Shown: piece by piece, positions 35,228 to 45,673 of the stretch
Layout: the number at the start of each line of letters is the position of its first letter
Position numbering within the stretch: the stretch's first letter is position 1
Source: Roseomonas marmotae
Lineage (GTDB): Bacteria > Pseudomonadota > Alphaproteobacteria > Acetobacterales > Acetobacteraceae
Assembly: GCF_017654485.1 (NCBI RefSeq)
Contig: NZ_CP061091.1
Span: 1,191,501 to 1,255,500 of the forward strand
Direction: 5' to 3'
Length of the DNA: 64,000 nucleotides
The notes under the pieces: model-generated
What the model saw: only the letters and a program-made list of their open reading frames with translations
What the model was told of the DNA's origin: nothing
Database searches by the model: none
Translations under genes and position numbers: made by a program

Positions 35228-35291
35228 TGTGGCTTCACGGCCTCTCCGGCAAAAGCTTCACCTTTCCCCCCTCATCAAGGCCAGCCTGGCG

Positions 35292-35320
35292 TTGACGTGG
35301 CAAAATGCGGCTGCCTAGTG
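35292..35320 (+). promoter_or_regulatory. Sigma-70 type promoter of hupB
   Basis: TTGACG (35292-35297), a 17-base spacer and CTAGTG (35315-35320). The -35 is near consensus. Transcription would begin near 35327, leaving a ~58-nt leader before the hupB GTG. Confidence 0.6.
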
Positions 35321-35384
35321 TCGGCGCGACACGGGCAGGCCAGCCGGCGGCCCGTTTACGTATTCATGGTGAGGGGGTAGCCCA

Positions 35385-35657
35385 GTGAACAAGCAGGATC
35401 TGGTGACGGTGGTCGCCGAGACCGGTGAACTCTCCAGGGCCAAGGCGGGTGAGGTCGTGGACGCGCTTTTCGAGGCCATCGGCGCTTCCCTGAAGAAGAA
35501 GGAGGAGGTGCGGCTGGTGGGTTTCGGCACCTTCTCCATTTCCCACCGTAAGGCGGGAAAGGGGCGTAATCCTCGCACCGGGGAAGAAATTGAGATTGCG
35601 GCCACCACCACGGTGCGCTTCAAGCCCGGTAAGAGCCTGAAGGACGAGGTGGCCTGA
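35385..35657 (+). CDS. hupB: Nucleoid protein HU
   Basis: A 90-residue histone-like DNA-bending protein. Its features are the N-terminal MNKQDLVTVVAETGELS, the dimer-core GFGTFSISHRKAGKGRNP, and the DNA-inserting Pro63 on the beta arm (RNPRTGEEI). It starts at GTG 35385. It is encoded after lon as in many proteobacteria, and the tRNA-Val gene begins only 11 bases after its stop, with no terminator between. Confidence 0.96.
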   Translation: MNKQDLVTVVAETGELSRAKAGEVVDALFEAIGASLKKKEEVRLVGFGTFSISHRKAGKGRNPRTGEEIEIAATTTVRFKPGKSLKDEVA

Positions 35658-35668
35658 GGGAGAGTTTT

Positions 35669-35740
35669 GGGCGCTTAGCTCAGCGGTAGAGCGCCTCGTT
35701 TACACCGAGGATGCCGGGGGTTCGAATCCCTCAGCGCCCA
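35669..35740 (+). tRNA. tRNA-Val (anticodon TAC)
   Basis: A 72-nt cloverleaf. The acceptor GGGCGCT (35669-35675) pairs with AGCGCCC (35733-35739), with discriminator A and no encoded CCA. The anticodon stem CCTCG/CGAGG encloses TTTACAC, giving anticodon TAC (reads GUA). D-loop AGCTCAGCGGTAGAG and T-loop GGTTCGAATCC are standard. It lies 11 bases after hupB and may be cut from the same transcript. Confidence 0.96.
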
Positions 35741-35787
35741 TACCGGATACGGCGGCGGAATGATCGCAAAAAGGCGATTTCAGTCCG

Positions 35788-35816
35788 TTGACACAGTGGG
35801 GCGGGGGCCGTATTTC
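35788..35816 (+). promoter_or_regulatory. Sigma-70 type promoter of tRNA-Asp
   Basis: A perfect TTGACA (35788-35793), a 17-base spacer and TATTTC (35811-35816), 16 bases before the tRNA-Asp gene. This is the best consensus promoter in the window. A small ATCGC/GCGAT stem at 35763-35778 just upstream may weakly end the hupB/tRNA-Val transcript. Confidence 0.75.
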
Positions 35817-35832
35817 CCCCTCCACGCCGCAA

Positions 35833-35909
<77 letters not shown>

Positions 35910-35923
35910 GCGGTGCGTAAAAC

Positions 35924-35961
35924 GAAAAACGCTGCCCCGGATCTCCGGGGCGGCGTTTTTC
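35924..35961 (+). terminator. Rho-independent terminator after tRNA-Asp
   Basis: A 17-bp stem (35924-35940 with 35945-35961) containing one T-G pair and an ATCT loop. The lower stem is A5 paired with T5, so the T run is built into the right arm, as in many bidirectional terminators. It starts 15 bases after the tRNA. Confidence 0.88.
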
Positions 35962-36138
35962 GCTTCATCTGTCCGCTTTTCAATCATTTGCAATGCGTGT
36001 CAGCCTATGGCGAAGCCCGCGAGGCGGGAGTAATGTCCGCGCAGCATTGCGCTGCGGCATGCCCCGCAGTTCGGCATGGCCATGTGCCCCTTCGTGCATG
36101 GCTCGTTGGGCCCCGTGGCCCTAGGGACGGAATACATC

Positions 36139-36507
36139 ATGACCCAGCCCCTGCTGGCGAACTATTTCCCGATCCTGGTCTTCCTGGCGATCGCGGCGGG
36201 TATTTCCATCGCGATGGTGGGCGGCAGCATCCTGGCCGCGCGGCAGAAGCCCTATGCGGAAAAGCTCTCCACCTATGAATGCGGCTTCGAGCCGTTCGAG
36301 GATACGCGCCACCGCTTCGACGTGCGGTTCTACCTGGTCGCGATCCTCTTCATCATCTTCGACCTGGAAGTGGCCTTCCTCTTCCCCTGGGCGGTGACGC
36401 TGGGGCAGATCGGCTGGACCGGCTTCCTGTCGATGATGGGGTTCCTGGGCGTGCTGACGGTGGGCTTCATCTATGAGTGGCGCAAGGGCGCCCTGGACTG
36501 GGAGTGA
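36139..36507 (+). CDS. nuoA: NADH-quinone oxidoreductase subunit A
   Basis: A 122-residue membrane subunit of complex I with three predicted transmembrane helices ([40 protein letters not shown]; a third ending [14 protein letters not shown]). The loop signature [19 protein letters not shown] holds the conserved cysteine. It is the first gene of the nuo operon. I start it at ATG 36139; an upstream in-frame start adds non-conserved residues. The 177-base region between the tRNA terminator and this gene should hold the operon promoter, which I cannot place. Confidence 0.96.
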   Translation: MTQPLLANYFPILVFLAIAAGISIAMVGGSILAARQKPYAEKLSTYECGFEPFEDTRHRFDVRFYLVAILFIIFDLEVAFLFPWAVTLGQIGWTGFLSMMGFLGVLTVGFIYEWRKGALDWE

Positions 36508-36514
36508 GCTTCCG

Positions 36515-37072
36515 ATGAGCAGCATCAACGACCAGCTTTCCTGGAACCAGCAGGCGCTGCCGCCGGGCCCGGCACAGGACGCGGTGATCAACAGCGTGAC
36601 CGGCGAGATCGAGGACAAGGGTTTCGTCGTCGCCAATCTCGACAAGATCGTGAACTGGGCCCGCACGGGCAGCCTATGGCCGATGACCTTCGGCCTGGCC
36701 TGCTGCGCGGTGCCGATGATTCACGCCTATATGGCGCGCTACGATCTCGACCGCTTCGGCGTCATTCCGCGTGGTTCGCCGCGCCAGTCCGACGTGATGA
36801 TCGTGGCCGGCACGCTGACCAACAAGATGGCCCCCGCCCTCCGCAAGGTCTATGACCAGATGGCCGAGCCGCGCTGGGTGATCTCGATGGGCAGCTGCGC
36901 CAATGGCGGCGGCTATTATCACTACAGCTACAGCGTGGTGCGTGGTTGCGACCGGGTCGTGCCGGTCGATGTCTATGTCCCCGGCTGCCCGCCGACGGCC
37001 GAGGCGCTGGTCTACGGCATCATGCAGCTGCAGAAGAAGATCCGCCGGACCGGGAGCATTCTCCGTGGCTGA
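36515..37072 (+). CDS. nuoB: NADH-quinone oxidoreductase subunit B
   Basis: A 185-residue subunit carrying the N2 [4Fe-4S] cluster, the last step before quinone. The ligands are the adjacent Cys63 and Cys64 (LACCAVPM), Cys128 ([15 protein letters not shown]) and Cys158 ([11 protein letters not shown]). ATG 36515 lies 7 bases after nuoA. The nuoC start is inside its last codons. Confidence 0.97.
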   Translation: MSSINDQLSWNQQALPPGPAQDAVINSVTGEIEDKGFVVANLDKIVNWARTGSLWPMTFGLACCAVPMIHAYMARYDLDRFGVIPRGSPRQSDVMIVAGTLTNKMAPALRKVYDQMAEPRWVISMGSCANGGGYYHYSYSVVRGCDRVVPVDVYVPGCPPTAEALVYGIMQLQKKIRRTGSILRG

Positions 37073-37727
37073 GGATATCTCCACCCAGGTGGCCGAGCCG
37101 CAGCCGCTCTCCCCCCTGCAGCAGCTCGTGGCCGATGTCATGGCCTCCGTGCCCAAGGGCGTCATCTCGCAGGGTCGCGTCGTGCGCGGGGCGGAGGCCG
37201 AAGTCTTCGCGGCGCGCGAGGCGGTGCCGGCGCTGATGACGATGCTGCGCGACGATCCCCGCTTCGCCTTCGAGCAGTGCGTGGATATCTGCGGTGTCGA
37301 CCGGCCGGCGCAGGCTGAGCGGTTCGAGGTGGTCTACAACCTCCTCAGCCTGACGCTGAACCATCGTATCCGCGTGATCGTCACCACCGACGCGAATGCG
37401 CCGGTGCCCAGCGTTTCCTCCATCTGGCCCTGCGCCACCTGGTATGAGCGCGAGATCTGGGACATGTTCGGCGTGATCTTCGACGGCCAGTCGGATCTGC
37501 GCCGCATCCTGACTGATTATGGCTTCGAGGGTCATCCGCTCCGCAAGGATTTCCCGCTGACCGGCTTCGTCGAGGTCCGCTACGACCCCGAGCGGCAGGC
37601 GGTGGTCTACGAGCCTGTCAAGCTGCAGCAGGATTTCCGTAACTTCGATTTCCTCTCGCCCTGGGAAGGCATGACGACGCTGCCCGGCGACGAGAAGGTG
37701 CATCTCAACCGGATCGCCAGCGAATGA
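37065..37727 (+). CDS. nuoC: NADH-quinone oxidoreductase subunit C
   Basis: A 220-residue peripheral subunit (30-kDa family) with the signature [20 protein letters not shown] and the C-terminal [11 protein letters not shown]. It starts at GTG 37065, overlapping the nuoB stop by 8 bases; the GGGAG at about 37050 fits as its ribosome site. It is separate from nuoD, not fused as in E. coli, and overlaps nuoD by 4 bases (ATGA). Confidence 0.96.
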   Translation: MAEDISTQVAEPQPLSPLQQLVADVMASVPKGVISQGRVVRGAEAEVFAAREAVPALMTMLRDDPRFAFEQCVDICGVDRPAQAERFEVVYNLLSLTLNHRIRVIVTTDANAPVPSVSSIWPCATWYEREIWDMFGVIFDGQSDLRRILTDYGFEGHPLRKDFPLTGFVEVRYDPERQAVVYEPVKLQQDFRNFDFLSPWEGMTTLPGDEKVHLNRIASE

Positions 37728-38941
37728 GCGCGAGCACCAACGAGAGGCCGGCCTCCACCGAGACGCGAACGGTCGAGATCAACAACCACACCATCAACTT
37801 CGGCCCGCAGCATCCGGCGGCGCATGGCGTGCTGCGCCTGATCCTGGAGCTGAAGGGCGAGGTGGTGGAGCGTGCCGACCCGCATATCGGCCTGCTGCAC
37901 CGCGGCACCGAGAAGCTGATCGAGTACAAGACCTATCTGCAGGCGCTGCCCTATTTCGACCGCCTCGACTATGTGGCGCCGATGGCGCAGGAGCATGCCT
38001 TCGCCCTGGCCACCGAGCGGCTGCTGGGCATCGAGGCGCCGATCCGCGCGCAGTATATCCGCGTCATGTACGCGGAAATCAGCCGCGTCCTGAACCACAT
38101 CCTGAACATCACGACCTATGCGCTGGATGTGGGCGCGACGACGCCCTCCCTCTGGGGCTTCGAGGAACGCGAGCATCTGCTGGAGTTCTACGAGGCCGCC
38201 AGCGGTTCGCACTACCATGCGAACTATATCCGTCCGGGCGGTGTGGCCAAGGACCTGCCGGCCGGGCTGCTGGAGCGCATCTGGGCCTGGTCCGAGCGCT
38301 TTCCGAAATTCGTCGACGATATCGAGCGTCTGCTGACGGGCAACCGCATCTTCAAGCAGCGCACCGTCGATATCGGCGTCATGACGACCGAGCAGGCGAT
38401 GGAATGGGGCTTCTCGGGCCCCTGCATGCGTGCCTCCGGCGCCGCCTGGGACCTGCGTCGCAGCCAGCCCTATGACATCTACGACCAGCTCGATTTTGAG
38501 ATCCCGGTCGGCAGCCATGGCGACTGCTACGAGCGCTACCTCGTCCGTGTCGCGGAGATGCGGGAGAGCCACAAGATCATCCGCCAGTGCATCCAGCAGA
38601 TGCCGGGCGGGCCGATCAAGGTGGTGGACAACAAGATCACGCCGCCGAAGCGGAGTGAGATGAAGCGGTCGATGGAATCGCTGATCCACCACTTCAAGCT
38701 CTATACCGAGGGCTACCACGTGCCGGAGGGCAGCACCTATACGGTGGTGGAAGCGCCCAAGGGCGAGTTCGGCTGCTACCTGGTGGCCGACGGCACCAAC
38801 AAGCCTTACCGCTGCCATATCCGCGCGCCTGGCTTCGCGCACCTGCAGGCCATGGAAGTGCTCACCAAGGGCCACATGCTGGCCGATGCGGTTTCGGTGA
38901 TCGGCAGCCTGGATATCGTATTCGGAGAGATCGACCGGTGA
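37724..38941 (+). CDS. nuoD: NADH-quinone oxidoreductase subunit D
   Basis: The 405-residue 49-kDa subunit that, with NuoB, forms the quinone-binding site. [18 protein letters not shown] is the N-terminal signature holding the quinone-facing histidine, and [14 protein letters not shown] follows. [18 protein letters not shown] near the C-terminus is also conserved. Both ends overlap their neighbours by 4 bases, so translation is coupled. Confidence 0.97.
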   Translation: MSASTNERPASTETRTVEINNHTINFGPQHPAAHGVLRLILELKGEVVERADPHIGLLHRGTEKLIEYKTYLQALPYFDRLDYVAPMAQEHAFALATERLLGIEAPIRAQYIRVMYAEISRVLNHILNITTYALDVGATTPSLWGFEEREHLLEFYEAASGSHYHANYIRPGGVAKDLPAGLLERIWAWSERFPKFVDDIERLLTGNRIFKQRTVDIGVMTTEQAMEWGFSGPCMRASGAAWDLRRSQPYDIYDQLDFEIPVGSHGDCYERYLVRVAEMRESHKIIRQCIQQMPGGPIKVVDNKITPPKRSEMKRSMESLIHHFKLYTEGYHVPEGSTYTVVEAPKGEFGCYLVADGTNKPYRCHIRAPGFAHLQAMEVLTKGHMLADAVSVIGSLDIVFGEIDR

Positions 38942-39594
38942 GCGATCCGCATCATCAGGAAGTCACCCACTTCGCCTTCGATGCGGAGAGCGAGGCGCAG
39001 ATCGAGAAGATCGTCGCCCGCTATCCCGAGGGGAAGCAGGCCAGCGCGGTGATCCCGCTGCTCTATGTCGCGCAGAAGCAGATGGGTCGCCTGACCGGCA
39101 GCGCCTGGGTGCCGCGCGTGGCGATGGATGCCGTGGCCGTGAAGCTCGGCATGGCGCCGATCCGCGTCTACGAGGTCGCCACCTTCTACTTCATGTTCAA
39201 CACCAAGCCGATCGGGCGCTACCACCTGCAGGTCTGCGGCACGACGCCCTGCTGGCTGCGCGGCTCGGACGAGGTGCTGCGCGCCTGCAAGGATGCGGGG
39301 CACCTGAAGGGCTATGGCGATACCAGCGAGGATGGCCTCTTCACGCTGACCGAGGTGGAATGCCTCGGCGCCTGCGTGAACGCGCCGATCCTGCAGGTCG
39401 ATGACGACTACTACGAGGACCTGGACTACGCCCGCACGGTCGAGCTGATCGAGGCGCTGAAGCGTGGCGAGCGTCCGAAGCCCGGCAGCACCATCGGCCG
39501 CCAGACCAGCGCGCCGGAGGGCGGCCCCACCGTGCTGCTGGACATCCCGTTGAAGGAACCGGCCATCGTGGTCGGGCGGAAGGGAGAGGCGTAA
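38938..39594 (+). CDS. nuoE: NADH-quinone oxidoreductase subunit E
   Basis: A 218-residue subunit with the N1a [2Fe-2S] cluster. The ligands are Cys100 and Cys105 (VCGTTPCW) plus Cys142 and Cys146 ([10 protein letters not shown]). The C-terminal ~45 residues (from about 173) form a Pro/Gly/Lys-rich extension typical of alphaproteobacterial and mitochondrial 24-kDa homologues. It starts at GTG 38938, overlapping nuoD as GTGA. Confidence 0.96.
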   Translation: MSDPHHQEVTHFAFDAESEAQIEKIVARYPEGKQASAVIPLLYVAQKQMGRLTGSAWVPRVAMDAVAVKLGMAPIRVYEVATFYFMFNTKPIGRYHLQVCGTTPCWLRGSDEVLRACKDAGHLKGYGDTSEDGLFTLTEVECLGACVNAPILQVDDDYYEDLDYARTVELIEALKRGERPKPGSTIGRQTSAPEGGPTVLLDIPLKEPAIVVGRKGEA

Positions 39595-39596
39595 CC

Positions 39597-40907
39597 ATGG
39601 CGCTCAGCGACAAGGACCGCATCTTCACCAACCTCTACGGGTTGCATCCCTGGAACCTGAAGGAGGCGATGCGCCGCGGGAACTGGGACGGCACGGCGGC
39701 GATCATCGCCAAGGGCCGCGACTGGATCATCGAGGAGCTGAAGCAGTCCGGCCTGCGCGGCCGCGGCGGCGCCGGCTTCCCGACCGGCATGAAGTGGAGC
39801 TTCATGCCCAAGTCCAATCCGGACGGGCGTCCCTCCTACCTCGTCGTGAACTGCGACGAGTCGGAGCCCGGCACCTGCAAGGACCGCGACATCATCCGCC
39901 ATGATCCGCATACGCTGATCGAGGGCTGCCTGATCGCGGGCGTCGGCATGGGGGCTCATGCCGGCTATATTTATGTGCGCGGCGAGTATTTCAACGAACA
40001 CGTCGTGCTGCAGGCCGCGATCGACGAGGCCTATGAGGCCGGCCTGCTGGGCAGGAACGCCGCCGGCTCCGGCTGGGATTTCGACCTCTACGTCCATCGC
40101 GGCGCGGGTGCCTACATCTGCGGCGAGGAGACGGCGCTGATCGAGAGCCTGGAAGGCAAGAAGGGCATGCCCCGCCTGAAGCCGCCCTTCCCGGCGGCGG
40201 TGGGCCTCTATGGCTGCCCGACCACGGTCAACAATGTCGAGACCATCGCCGTGGTGCCGGAGATCCTGCGCCGGGGCGCCTCCTGGTTCGCAAGCTTCGG
40301 GCGCCCGAAGAACTCGGGAACAAAAGTCTTCTGCATCCAGGGCCATGTGAACAAGCCCTGCAACGTGGAAGCCGAGATGAGCATCCCGATGCGGGAGCTG
40401 ATCGAGCGCTATGCCGGCGGCGTGCGCGGCGGCTGGGACAACCTGCTGGCCGTCATCCCCGGCGGCTCCTCCACGCCGCTGCTGCCGAAGCACATCTGCG
40501 ACGACGTGCTGATGGATTTCGACGCGCTGCGCGAGCACAAGACGGGCCTCGGCACCGCCGGCGTCATCGTCATGGACAAGTCCACGGACCTGATCAAGGC
40601 GATCGCGCGGCTGGCGCAGTTCTACAAGCATGAGAGCTGCGGCCAGTGCACGCCCTGCCGCGAGGGCATGGGCTGGCAGAAGCGCCTGATGGACCGGATG
40701 GTCGAGGGCCGCGCCGAGGTCGCCGAGATCGACGTGCTGGAAAGCGTCACCCGGCAGATCGAGGGCCATACCATCTGCGCGCTCGCCGATGGCGGCGTCT
40801 GGCCGGTGCAGGGGTTGATCCGGCACTTCCGGCCGATGATGGAAGAGCGTATCGCGGCCTATCACGCGAAAAAGAACGGCGGCGCCATGCCGCTGGCGGC
40901 GGAGTAA
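39597..40907 (+). CDS. nuoF: NADH-quinone oxidoreductase subunit F
   Basis: The 436-residue NADH-oxidising subunit. It has the NADH-binding [15 protein letters not shown], the FMN-binding region ([31 protein letters not shown]) and the N3 [4Fe-4S] ligands in [11 protein letters not shown]. It begins 2 bases after nuoE. NADH from the 2-oxoglutarate dehydrogenase encoded at the start of this window would enter here. Confidence 0.97.
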   Translation: MALSDKDRIFTNLYGLHPWNLKEAMRRGNWDGTAAIIAKGRDWIIEELKQSGLRGRGGAGFPTGMKWSFMPKSNPDGRPSYLVVNCDESEPGTCKDRDIIRHDPHTLIEGCLIAGVGMGAHAGYIYVRGEYFNEHVVLQAAIDEAYEAGLLGRNAAGSGWDFDLYVHRGAGAYICGEETALIESLEGKKGMPRLKPPFPAAVGLYGCPTTVNNVETIAVVPEILRRGASWFASFGRPKNSGTKVFCIQGHVNKPCNVEAEMSIPMRELIERYAGGVRGGWDNLLAVIPGGSSTPLLPKHICDDVLMDFDALREHKTGLGTAGVIVMDKSTDLIKAIARLAQFYKHESCGQCTPCREGMGWQKRLMDRMVEGRAEVAEIDVLESVTRQIEGHTICALADGGVWPVQGLIRHFRPMMEERIAAYHAKKNGGAMPLAAE

Positions 40908-40912
40908 CGGCC

Positions 40913-42973
40913 ATGGCGAAGGTTACGGTCGACGGGATCGAGGTGGAGGTGCCCAACGGCGCCTCCGTGCTGCAGGCCTGCGAGGCCGCCGGCAAGGAGA
41001 TCCCGCGCTTCTGCTACCATGAGCGGCTGTCGGTCGCCGGCAATTGCCGCATGTGCCTCGTCGAGGTGGAGAAGGCGCCGAAGCCGGTGGCCTCCTGCGC
41101 CTATCCGGTGGCCGATGGCATGAAGGTCTTCACGGACAGCCCGCTGGTCCGGAATGCCCGCCGCAACGTCATGGACTTCCTGCTGATCAACCACCCGCTG
41201 GATTGCCCGATCTGCGATCAGGGCGGCGAGTGCGACCTGCAGGATCAGGCGATGGCCTATGGCCGCGACGCCAGCCGTTACCGCGAGGCCAAGCGGGCGG
41301 TGAAGGACAAGTATATGGGTCCGCTGATCAAGACGATCATGACCCGCTGCATCCACTGCACGCGCTGCATCCGCTTCGCCACCGAGGTGGCCGGCGTGCC
41401 GGAACTCGGCGCCACCGGCCGCGGCGAGGACATGCAGATCGGCACCTATGTCGAGAAGGCGCTGACCACCGAGCTGTCGGGCAACCTGATCGACGTTTGC
41501 CCGGTGGGCGCGCTGACCAGCCGGCCCTATGCCTTCGTCGCCCGGCCCTGGGAACTGCGGAAGACCGACAGCATCGACGTGCTGGACGCGGTCGGCGTGA
41601 ATATCCGCATCGATGCCCGGGGCCCCGAGGTCCTGCGCATCCTGCCGCGCGTCAATGAGGAGGTAAATGAGGAGTGGATGGCCGACCGTGGCCGCTTCTC
41701 CTTCGACGGCCTCAAGCGCAAGCGGCTGGACCGGCCCTGGATCCGCCAGGACGGCAAGCTGCGCCCGGCCAGTTGGCAGGAAGCGCTGGAGCATGTCGCC
41801 GGCAAGCTGAAGGGCATGGCGGGCGACCGCATCGGCGCCGTGGCCGGCGACCTGGTGGATGTCGAGAGCGTCTTCGCGCTGAAGTCCCTGATGGGCCAGC
41901 TGGGCTCGCAGAACCTGGACTGCCGGCAGGACGCCGCGCGGATCGACGGCACCCGCCGCGACCATTACCTCTTCAATTCCGGCATCGCCGGGATCGACGA
42001 GGCGGATGCGCTGCTGATCATCGGCAGCAATCCGCGCAAGGAAGCGCCGGTGCTGAACGCGCGCATCCGCAAGCGCTGGGCTTCCGGCGCCATGCCGGTG
42101 GCCCATATCGGCCCGCGCGACATCGACCTGACCTATAACGCCACGCATCTGGGAGAGGGGGCCTCGGTCCTCAACACCCTGCTCGACGGCAGCCACGCCT
42201 TCGCCAAGGTGCTGGGCGAGGCCAAGCGGCCGATGATCATCCTGGGCCGTGGCGCCGTGGCGCGCGAGGACGGCGCGGCGGTGCTGGCGGCGGCCTGGGC
42301 GCTGGCCAACCAGGTCGGCGCGCTGACGCCGGAATGGAACGGCTTCAACATGCTGCACCTCTTCGGCGGGCAGGTGGGCGCGCTGGATGCCGGCTTCCTG
42401 CCGGGGCCGCAGGGCCAGGATCTGGCTGGGATGCTGAGCGGCGGCGTCGATGCGCTCTGGCTGCTGGGCGCCGACAGCTTCGACCCCGCTCTGATCGCCC
42501 CGGGTGTCTTCGTGGTCTATCAGGGCCACCACGGCGACCGCGCGGCCGCCCGCGCTGACGTCATCCTGCCCGGTGCCGCCTATACCGAGAAGGAAGGCAC
42601 CTATGTCAGCACCGAGGGCCGTGTGCAGCGCGGCCGGCTGGCCATCTTCCCGCCCGGTGAGGCGAAGGAGGACTGGCGCATCATCCGCGCGGCCGGCGCC
42701 GCGCTGGGCGTGAGCCTGCCCTTCGACACGCTGGAGGATGTGCGCGCCGGCATGGTGGCCGCGAACCCGGTCTTCGGGCTGGTGGATGGCCGCATCGCCG
42801 GTGGCGCGCGGGATACCGCCGGCCCGCAGGCCGGGGGCACGCTCTCCGACCAGCCCTTCCGGGCCAGCCTGACCGACTACTGGCAGGCGGACAGCATCAG
42901 CCGCGCCTCCGAGGTGATGGCGGAGTGCAGCCGCATCTATAACGCAGCGCCGATGGCGCAGGCCGCGGAGTAA
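40913..42973 (+). CDS. nuoG: NADH-quinone oxidoreductase subunit G
   Basis: A 686-residue iron-sulfur subunit. The N-terminal [2Fe-2S] ligands lie in [17 protein letters not shown], then the His/Cys cluster motif [15 protein letters not shown], then two cysteine groups ([24 protein letters not shown]). The remainder is a molybdopterin-oxidoreductase-like domain without a catalytic role. It starts at ATG 40913, 5 bases after nuoF. Confidence 0.96.
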   Translation: MAKVTVDGIEVEVPNGASVLQACEAAGKEIPRFCYHERLSVAGNCRMCLVEVEKAPKPVASCAYPVADGMKVFTDSPLVRNARRNVMDFLLINHPLDCPICDQGGECDLQDQAMAYGRDASRYREAKRAVKDKYMGPLIKTIMTRCIHCTRCIRFATEVAGVPELGATGRGEDMQIGTYVEKALTTELSGNLIDVCPVGALTSRPYAFVARPWELRKTDSIDVLDAVGVNIRIDARGPEVLRILPRVNEEVNEEWMADRGRFSFDGLKRKRLDRPWIRQDGKLRPASWQEALEHVAGKLKGMAGDRIGAVAGDLVDVESVFALKSLMGQLGSQNLDCRQDAARIDGTRRDHYLFNSGIAGIDEADALLIIGSNPRKEAPVLNARIRKRWASGAMPVAHIGPRDIDLTYNATHLGEGASVLNTLLDGSHAFAKVLGEAKRPMIILGRGAVAREDGAAVLAAAWALANQVGALTPEWNGFNMLHLFGGQVGALDAGFLPGPQGQDLAGMLSGGVDALWLLGADSFDPALIAPGVFVVYQGHHGDRAAARADVILPGAAYTEKEGTYVSTEGRVQRGRLAIFPPGEAKEDWRIIRAAGAALGVSLPFDTLEDVRAGMVAANPVFGLVDGRIAGGARDTAGPQAGGTLSDQPFRASLTDYWQADSISRASEVMAECSRIYNAAPMAQAAE

Positions 42974-42980
42974 GGGGACG

Positions 42981-43991
42981 ATGGACGGTTTTCTCAGCTC
43001 GCCCATCGGCGTCCTGGCGATCACCATCGCCCAGACGCTGGCCATCCTGGTGCCGCTGCTGATCGCGGTCGCCTACATGACCTATGCCGAGCGCAAGATC
43101 ATGGCGGCGATGCAGCTGCGCGTCGGCCCGAACGTGGTGGGGCCCTTCGGCCTGCTGCAGCCCTTCGCGGATGCCGCGAAGATGCTGCTGAAGGAGACGA
43201 TCATCCCCTCCGGCGCCAACCGGGCGCTGTTCATCTTCGCGCCCATGCTCACCTTCATCCTGGCGATGGTCGCCTGGGCGGTGATCCCGGTGAACGAGGG
43301 CTGGGCCATTGCCGACATCAATGTCGGCATCCTCTACCTCTTCGCCATCAGCTCGCTGGGTGTCTACGGCATCGTCATCGCGGGCTGGGCGTCGAACTCG
43401 AAATACGCCTTTCTGGGCGCGCTGCGCTCGGCGGCGCAGATGGTCTCCTACGAAGTCTCCATGGGCTTCGTCATCGTGACGGTGCTGCTCTGCGTGGGTT
43501 CGCTGAACCTGACGGAGATCGTGCTGGCGCAGAAGACGGTATGGTTCTTCATCCCGCTCTTCCCGATGTTCATCATCTTCTTCATCTCGACGCTCGCCGA
43601 GACGAACCGCACGCCCTTCGACCTGGCGGAAGGCGAGTCCGAGCTGGTGGCCGGCTTCATGGTGGAATATTCCTCCATGACCTACGCCCTGTTCTTCCTG
43701 GGCGAATACGCCAACATGTTCCTGATGTCGGCGATGACGACCACCCTGTTCCTGGGTGGCTGGCTGCCGCCGGTGGACATCGCGCCCTTCAACTGGGTGC
43801 CGGGGCCGCTGTGGTTCATCCTGAAGGTGTGCCTGTGCATGTTCACCTTCGTCTGGGTGCGCGCGACCTTCCCGCGCTACCGTTACGACCAGCTGATGCG
43901 CCTGGGCTGGAAGGTCTTCCTGCCGATCAGCCTGGTCTGGCTGGTGCTGACGGCCTTCGTGCTGAAGCTCGCCGGGTGGCTGCCGGTATGA
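42981..43991 (+). CDS. nuoH: NADH-quinone oxidoreductase subunit H
   Basis: A 336-residue membrane subunit with about eight transmembrane helices that joins the peripheral arm to the proton-pumping arm and lines the quinone tunnel. [20 protein letters not shown] and [19 protein letters not shown] are the conserved signatures. It begins 7 bases after nuoG behind GGGGAC. Confidence 0.97.
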   Translation: MDGFLSSPIGVLAITIAQTLAILVPLLIAVAYMTYAERKIMAAMQLRVGPNVVGPFGLLQPFADAAKMLLKETIIPSGANRALFIFAPMLTFILAMVAWAVIPVNEGWAIADINVGILYLFAISSLGVYGIVIAGWASNSKYAFLGALRSAAQMVSYEVSMGFVIVTVLLCVGSLNLTEIVLAQKTVWFFIPLFPMFIIFFISTLAETNRTPFDLAEGESELVAGFMVEYSSMTYALFFLGEYANMFLMSAMTTTLFLGGWLPPVDIAPFNWVPGPLWFILKVCLCMFTFVWVRATFPRYRYDQLMRLGWKVFLPISLVWLVLTAFVLKLAGWLPV

Positions 43992-44012
43992 TCCGACTTG
44001 TCGAAACGAAGG

Positions 44013-44031
44013 GCGCGGGCTACCCCCGCGC
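44013..44031 (+). promoter_or_regulatory. Hairpin between nuoH and nuoI
   Basis: GCGCGGG (44013-44019) and CCCGCGC (44025-44031) pair around a 5-nt loop, ending 13 bases before the nuoI ATG and close to its ribosome site (GAGGTG). It may tune nuoI translation or mRNA cleavage. Confidence 0.35.
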
Positions 44032-44044
44032 CGCGAGGTGACAC

Positions 44045-44533
44045 ATGGCGACGCTGGACCGCGCGGCCTATAGCCTGCTGCTGACCGAACTGGTCTCGGG
44101 CATGGCGCTGACGCTGAAGTATTTCTTCAAGCCCAAGGCTACGCTCAAATACCCGAATGAGAGGCTGGCGCTTTCGCCCCGCTTCAAGGGGGAGCACGCG
44201 CTGCGTCGCTACCCCAATGGCGAGGAACGCTGCATCGCCTGCAAGCTGTGCGAGGCCGTCTGCCCCGCCCTGGCCATCACCATCGAGGCCGAACCGCGTG
44301 ACGATGGCAGCCGCCGCACCACGCGCTACGACATCGACATGACGAAGTGCATCTATTGCGGCCTCTGCGAGGAAGCCTGCCCGGTGGATGCCATCGTCGA
44401 GGGGCCGAACCTCGAATTCTCCACCGAGACGCGCGAGGAGCTGATCTACAACAAGGAGAAGCTCCTCTCGAACGGCGACCGGTGGGAACCGGTGCTGGCC
44501 AAGCGTCTGGAGCTGGACGGGCCTTACCGCTGA
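44045..44533 (+). CDS. nuoI: NADH-quinone oxidoreductase subunit I
   Basis: A 162-residue 8Fe ferredoxin-like subunit with clusters N6a and N6b. The ligands are Cys63, 66, 69, 73 ([12 protein letters not shown]) and Cys102, 105, 108, 112 ([12 protein letters not shown]). The N-terminal ~45 residues form the membrane-associated helix and arm. A 53-base gap separates it from nuoH and 129 bases from nuoJ, the two widest gaps in the operon. Confidence 0.97.
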   Translation: MATLDRAAYSLLLTELVSGMALTLKYFFKPKATLKYPNERLALSPRFKGEHALRRYPNGEERCIACKLCEAVCPALAITIEAEPRDDGSRRTTRYDIDMTKCIYCGLCEEACPVDAIVEGPNLEFSTETREELIYNKEKLLSNGDRWEPVLAKRLELDGPYR

Positions 44534-44539
44534 GTTCAG

Positions 44540-44569
44540 GGCGGGGAGGGCTGGCCGCCCCTCTCCGCC
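44540..44569 (+). promoter_or_regulatory. Stable hairpin in the nuoI-nuoJ gap
   Basis: An 11-bp stem (44540-44550 with 44559-44569, one G-T pair) with an 8-nt loop begins 6 bases after the nuoI stop. No T run follows. It is inside the operon, so a role in partial termination or 3'-end protection after nuoI is more likely than complete termination. The rest of the 129-base gap shows nothing I can assign. Confidence 0.4.
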
Positions 44570-44662
44570 GCGATCCCTCGCGGCCCCGTCCCCTGCTCGG
44601 GCGGATCTCTGTCTCTTCTGGAACGGTGCCATGACGCTGCAACAGCGCGGGGGTGGGGTGCG

Positions 44663-45361
44663 ATGATCGCGGCTCTTGCCTTCTATGTCTTCGCGGCCAT
44701 CCTGATCGCCAGTGCGGTCATGGTGGTGACCAGCCGCAACCCCGTCCACAGCGTGCTCTATCTGATCCTGGCGTTCATGAACGCCGCGGCGCTGTTCCTG
44801 ATCGCGGGGGCCGAGTTCCTGGCGATGATCCTGGCCATCGTCTATGTCGGCGCGGTCGCGGTCCTCTTCCTCTTCGTCGTCATGATGCTCGACATCGACT
44901 TCGCGCAGCTGCGCTCTGGCTTCCAGCGCTACCTGCCCTTCGGTGCCATCATCGGCGGCATCCTGCTGCTGGAGCTGCTGTTCGTCTATGGCAGCTGGCA
45001 ATTCGCGGATGATGCCGGGGCGCTGCGGCTGAACGCCATGTCCGGGGATGCCGGCACCAATACCCAGGCGATCGGCCGCATCCTCTATACGGACTACATC
45101 TTCCTCTTCCAGGCCTCGGGCCTGATCCTGCTGGTGGCCATGATCGGCGCCATCGTGCTGACGCTGCGCGAGAAGGCGCCGAACAGCCGGCGCCAGAACA
45201 TCGCCGTGCAGGTGGCGCGGGCCGAGTCTGTGCCGCTGCAGAACGTGGCGGCCCGCAAGGGCCTGGGCGAGCTGGGCATCCGCCGCCCCGCGCTGCCGGA
45301 GGAAGCCAAGCCCAAGGCTGTCGCGCATGACGACCATGGCCATGGCGGGGGGCATCACTGA
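44663..45361 (+). CDS. nuoJ: NADH-quinone oxidoreductase subunit J
   Basis: A 232-residue membrane subunit with five predicted helices (for example [53 protein letters not shown]). After the last helix a cytoplasmic tail of about 55 residues ends in a His/Asp/Gly run ([11 protein letters not shown]), with five His in the last eleven residues. The stop overlaps nuoK by one base. Confidence 0.95.
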   Translation: MIAALAFYVFAAILIASAVMVVTSRNPVHSVLYLILAFMNAAALFLIAGAEFLAMILAIVYVGAVAVLFLFVVMMLDIDFAQLRSGFQRYLPFGAIIGGILLLELLFVYGSWQFADDAGALRLNAMSGDAGTNTQAIGRILYTDYIFLFQASGLILLVAMIGAIVLTLREKAPNSRRQNIAVQVARAESVPLQNVAARKGLGELGIRRPALPEEAKPKAVAHDDHGHGGGHH

Positions 45362-45669
45362 TGACCATCGGGCTCGGGCACTACCTGACGGTCAGTGCCA
45401 TCCTCTTCGTTCTGGGCGTCCTCGGGATGTTCCTGAACCGCAAGAACATCATCGTCATCCTGATGTCGCTGGAACTGATCCTGCTCTCGGTGAACCTGAA
45501 CTTCGTGGCCTTCTCGGCCGCGCTGCAGGACCTGACGGGGCAGATCTTCACCATGTTCGTCCTCACCGTGGCGGCCGCCGAGGCCGCCATCGGCCTGGCC
45601 ATCCTGGTGATCTACTTCCGCAACCGCGGCAGCATCGCCGTGGACGACGTGTCCACGCTGAAGGGCTAG
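45361..45669 (+). CDS. nuoK: NADH-quinone oxidoreductase subunit K
   Basis: A 102-residue membrane subunit with three helices. The conserved membrane glutamates that serve proton transfer are visible in [12 protein letters not shown] and [14 protein letters not shown]. The start shares a base with the nuoJ stop; nuoL follows 4 bases later. Confidence 0.97.
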   Translation: MTIGLGHYLTVSAILFVLGVLGMFLNRKNIIVILMSLELILLSVNLNFVAFSAALQDLTGQIFTMFVLTVAAAEAAIGLAILVIYFRNRGSIAVDDVSTLKG

Positions 45670-45673
45670 GCGC

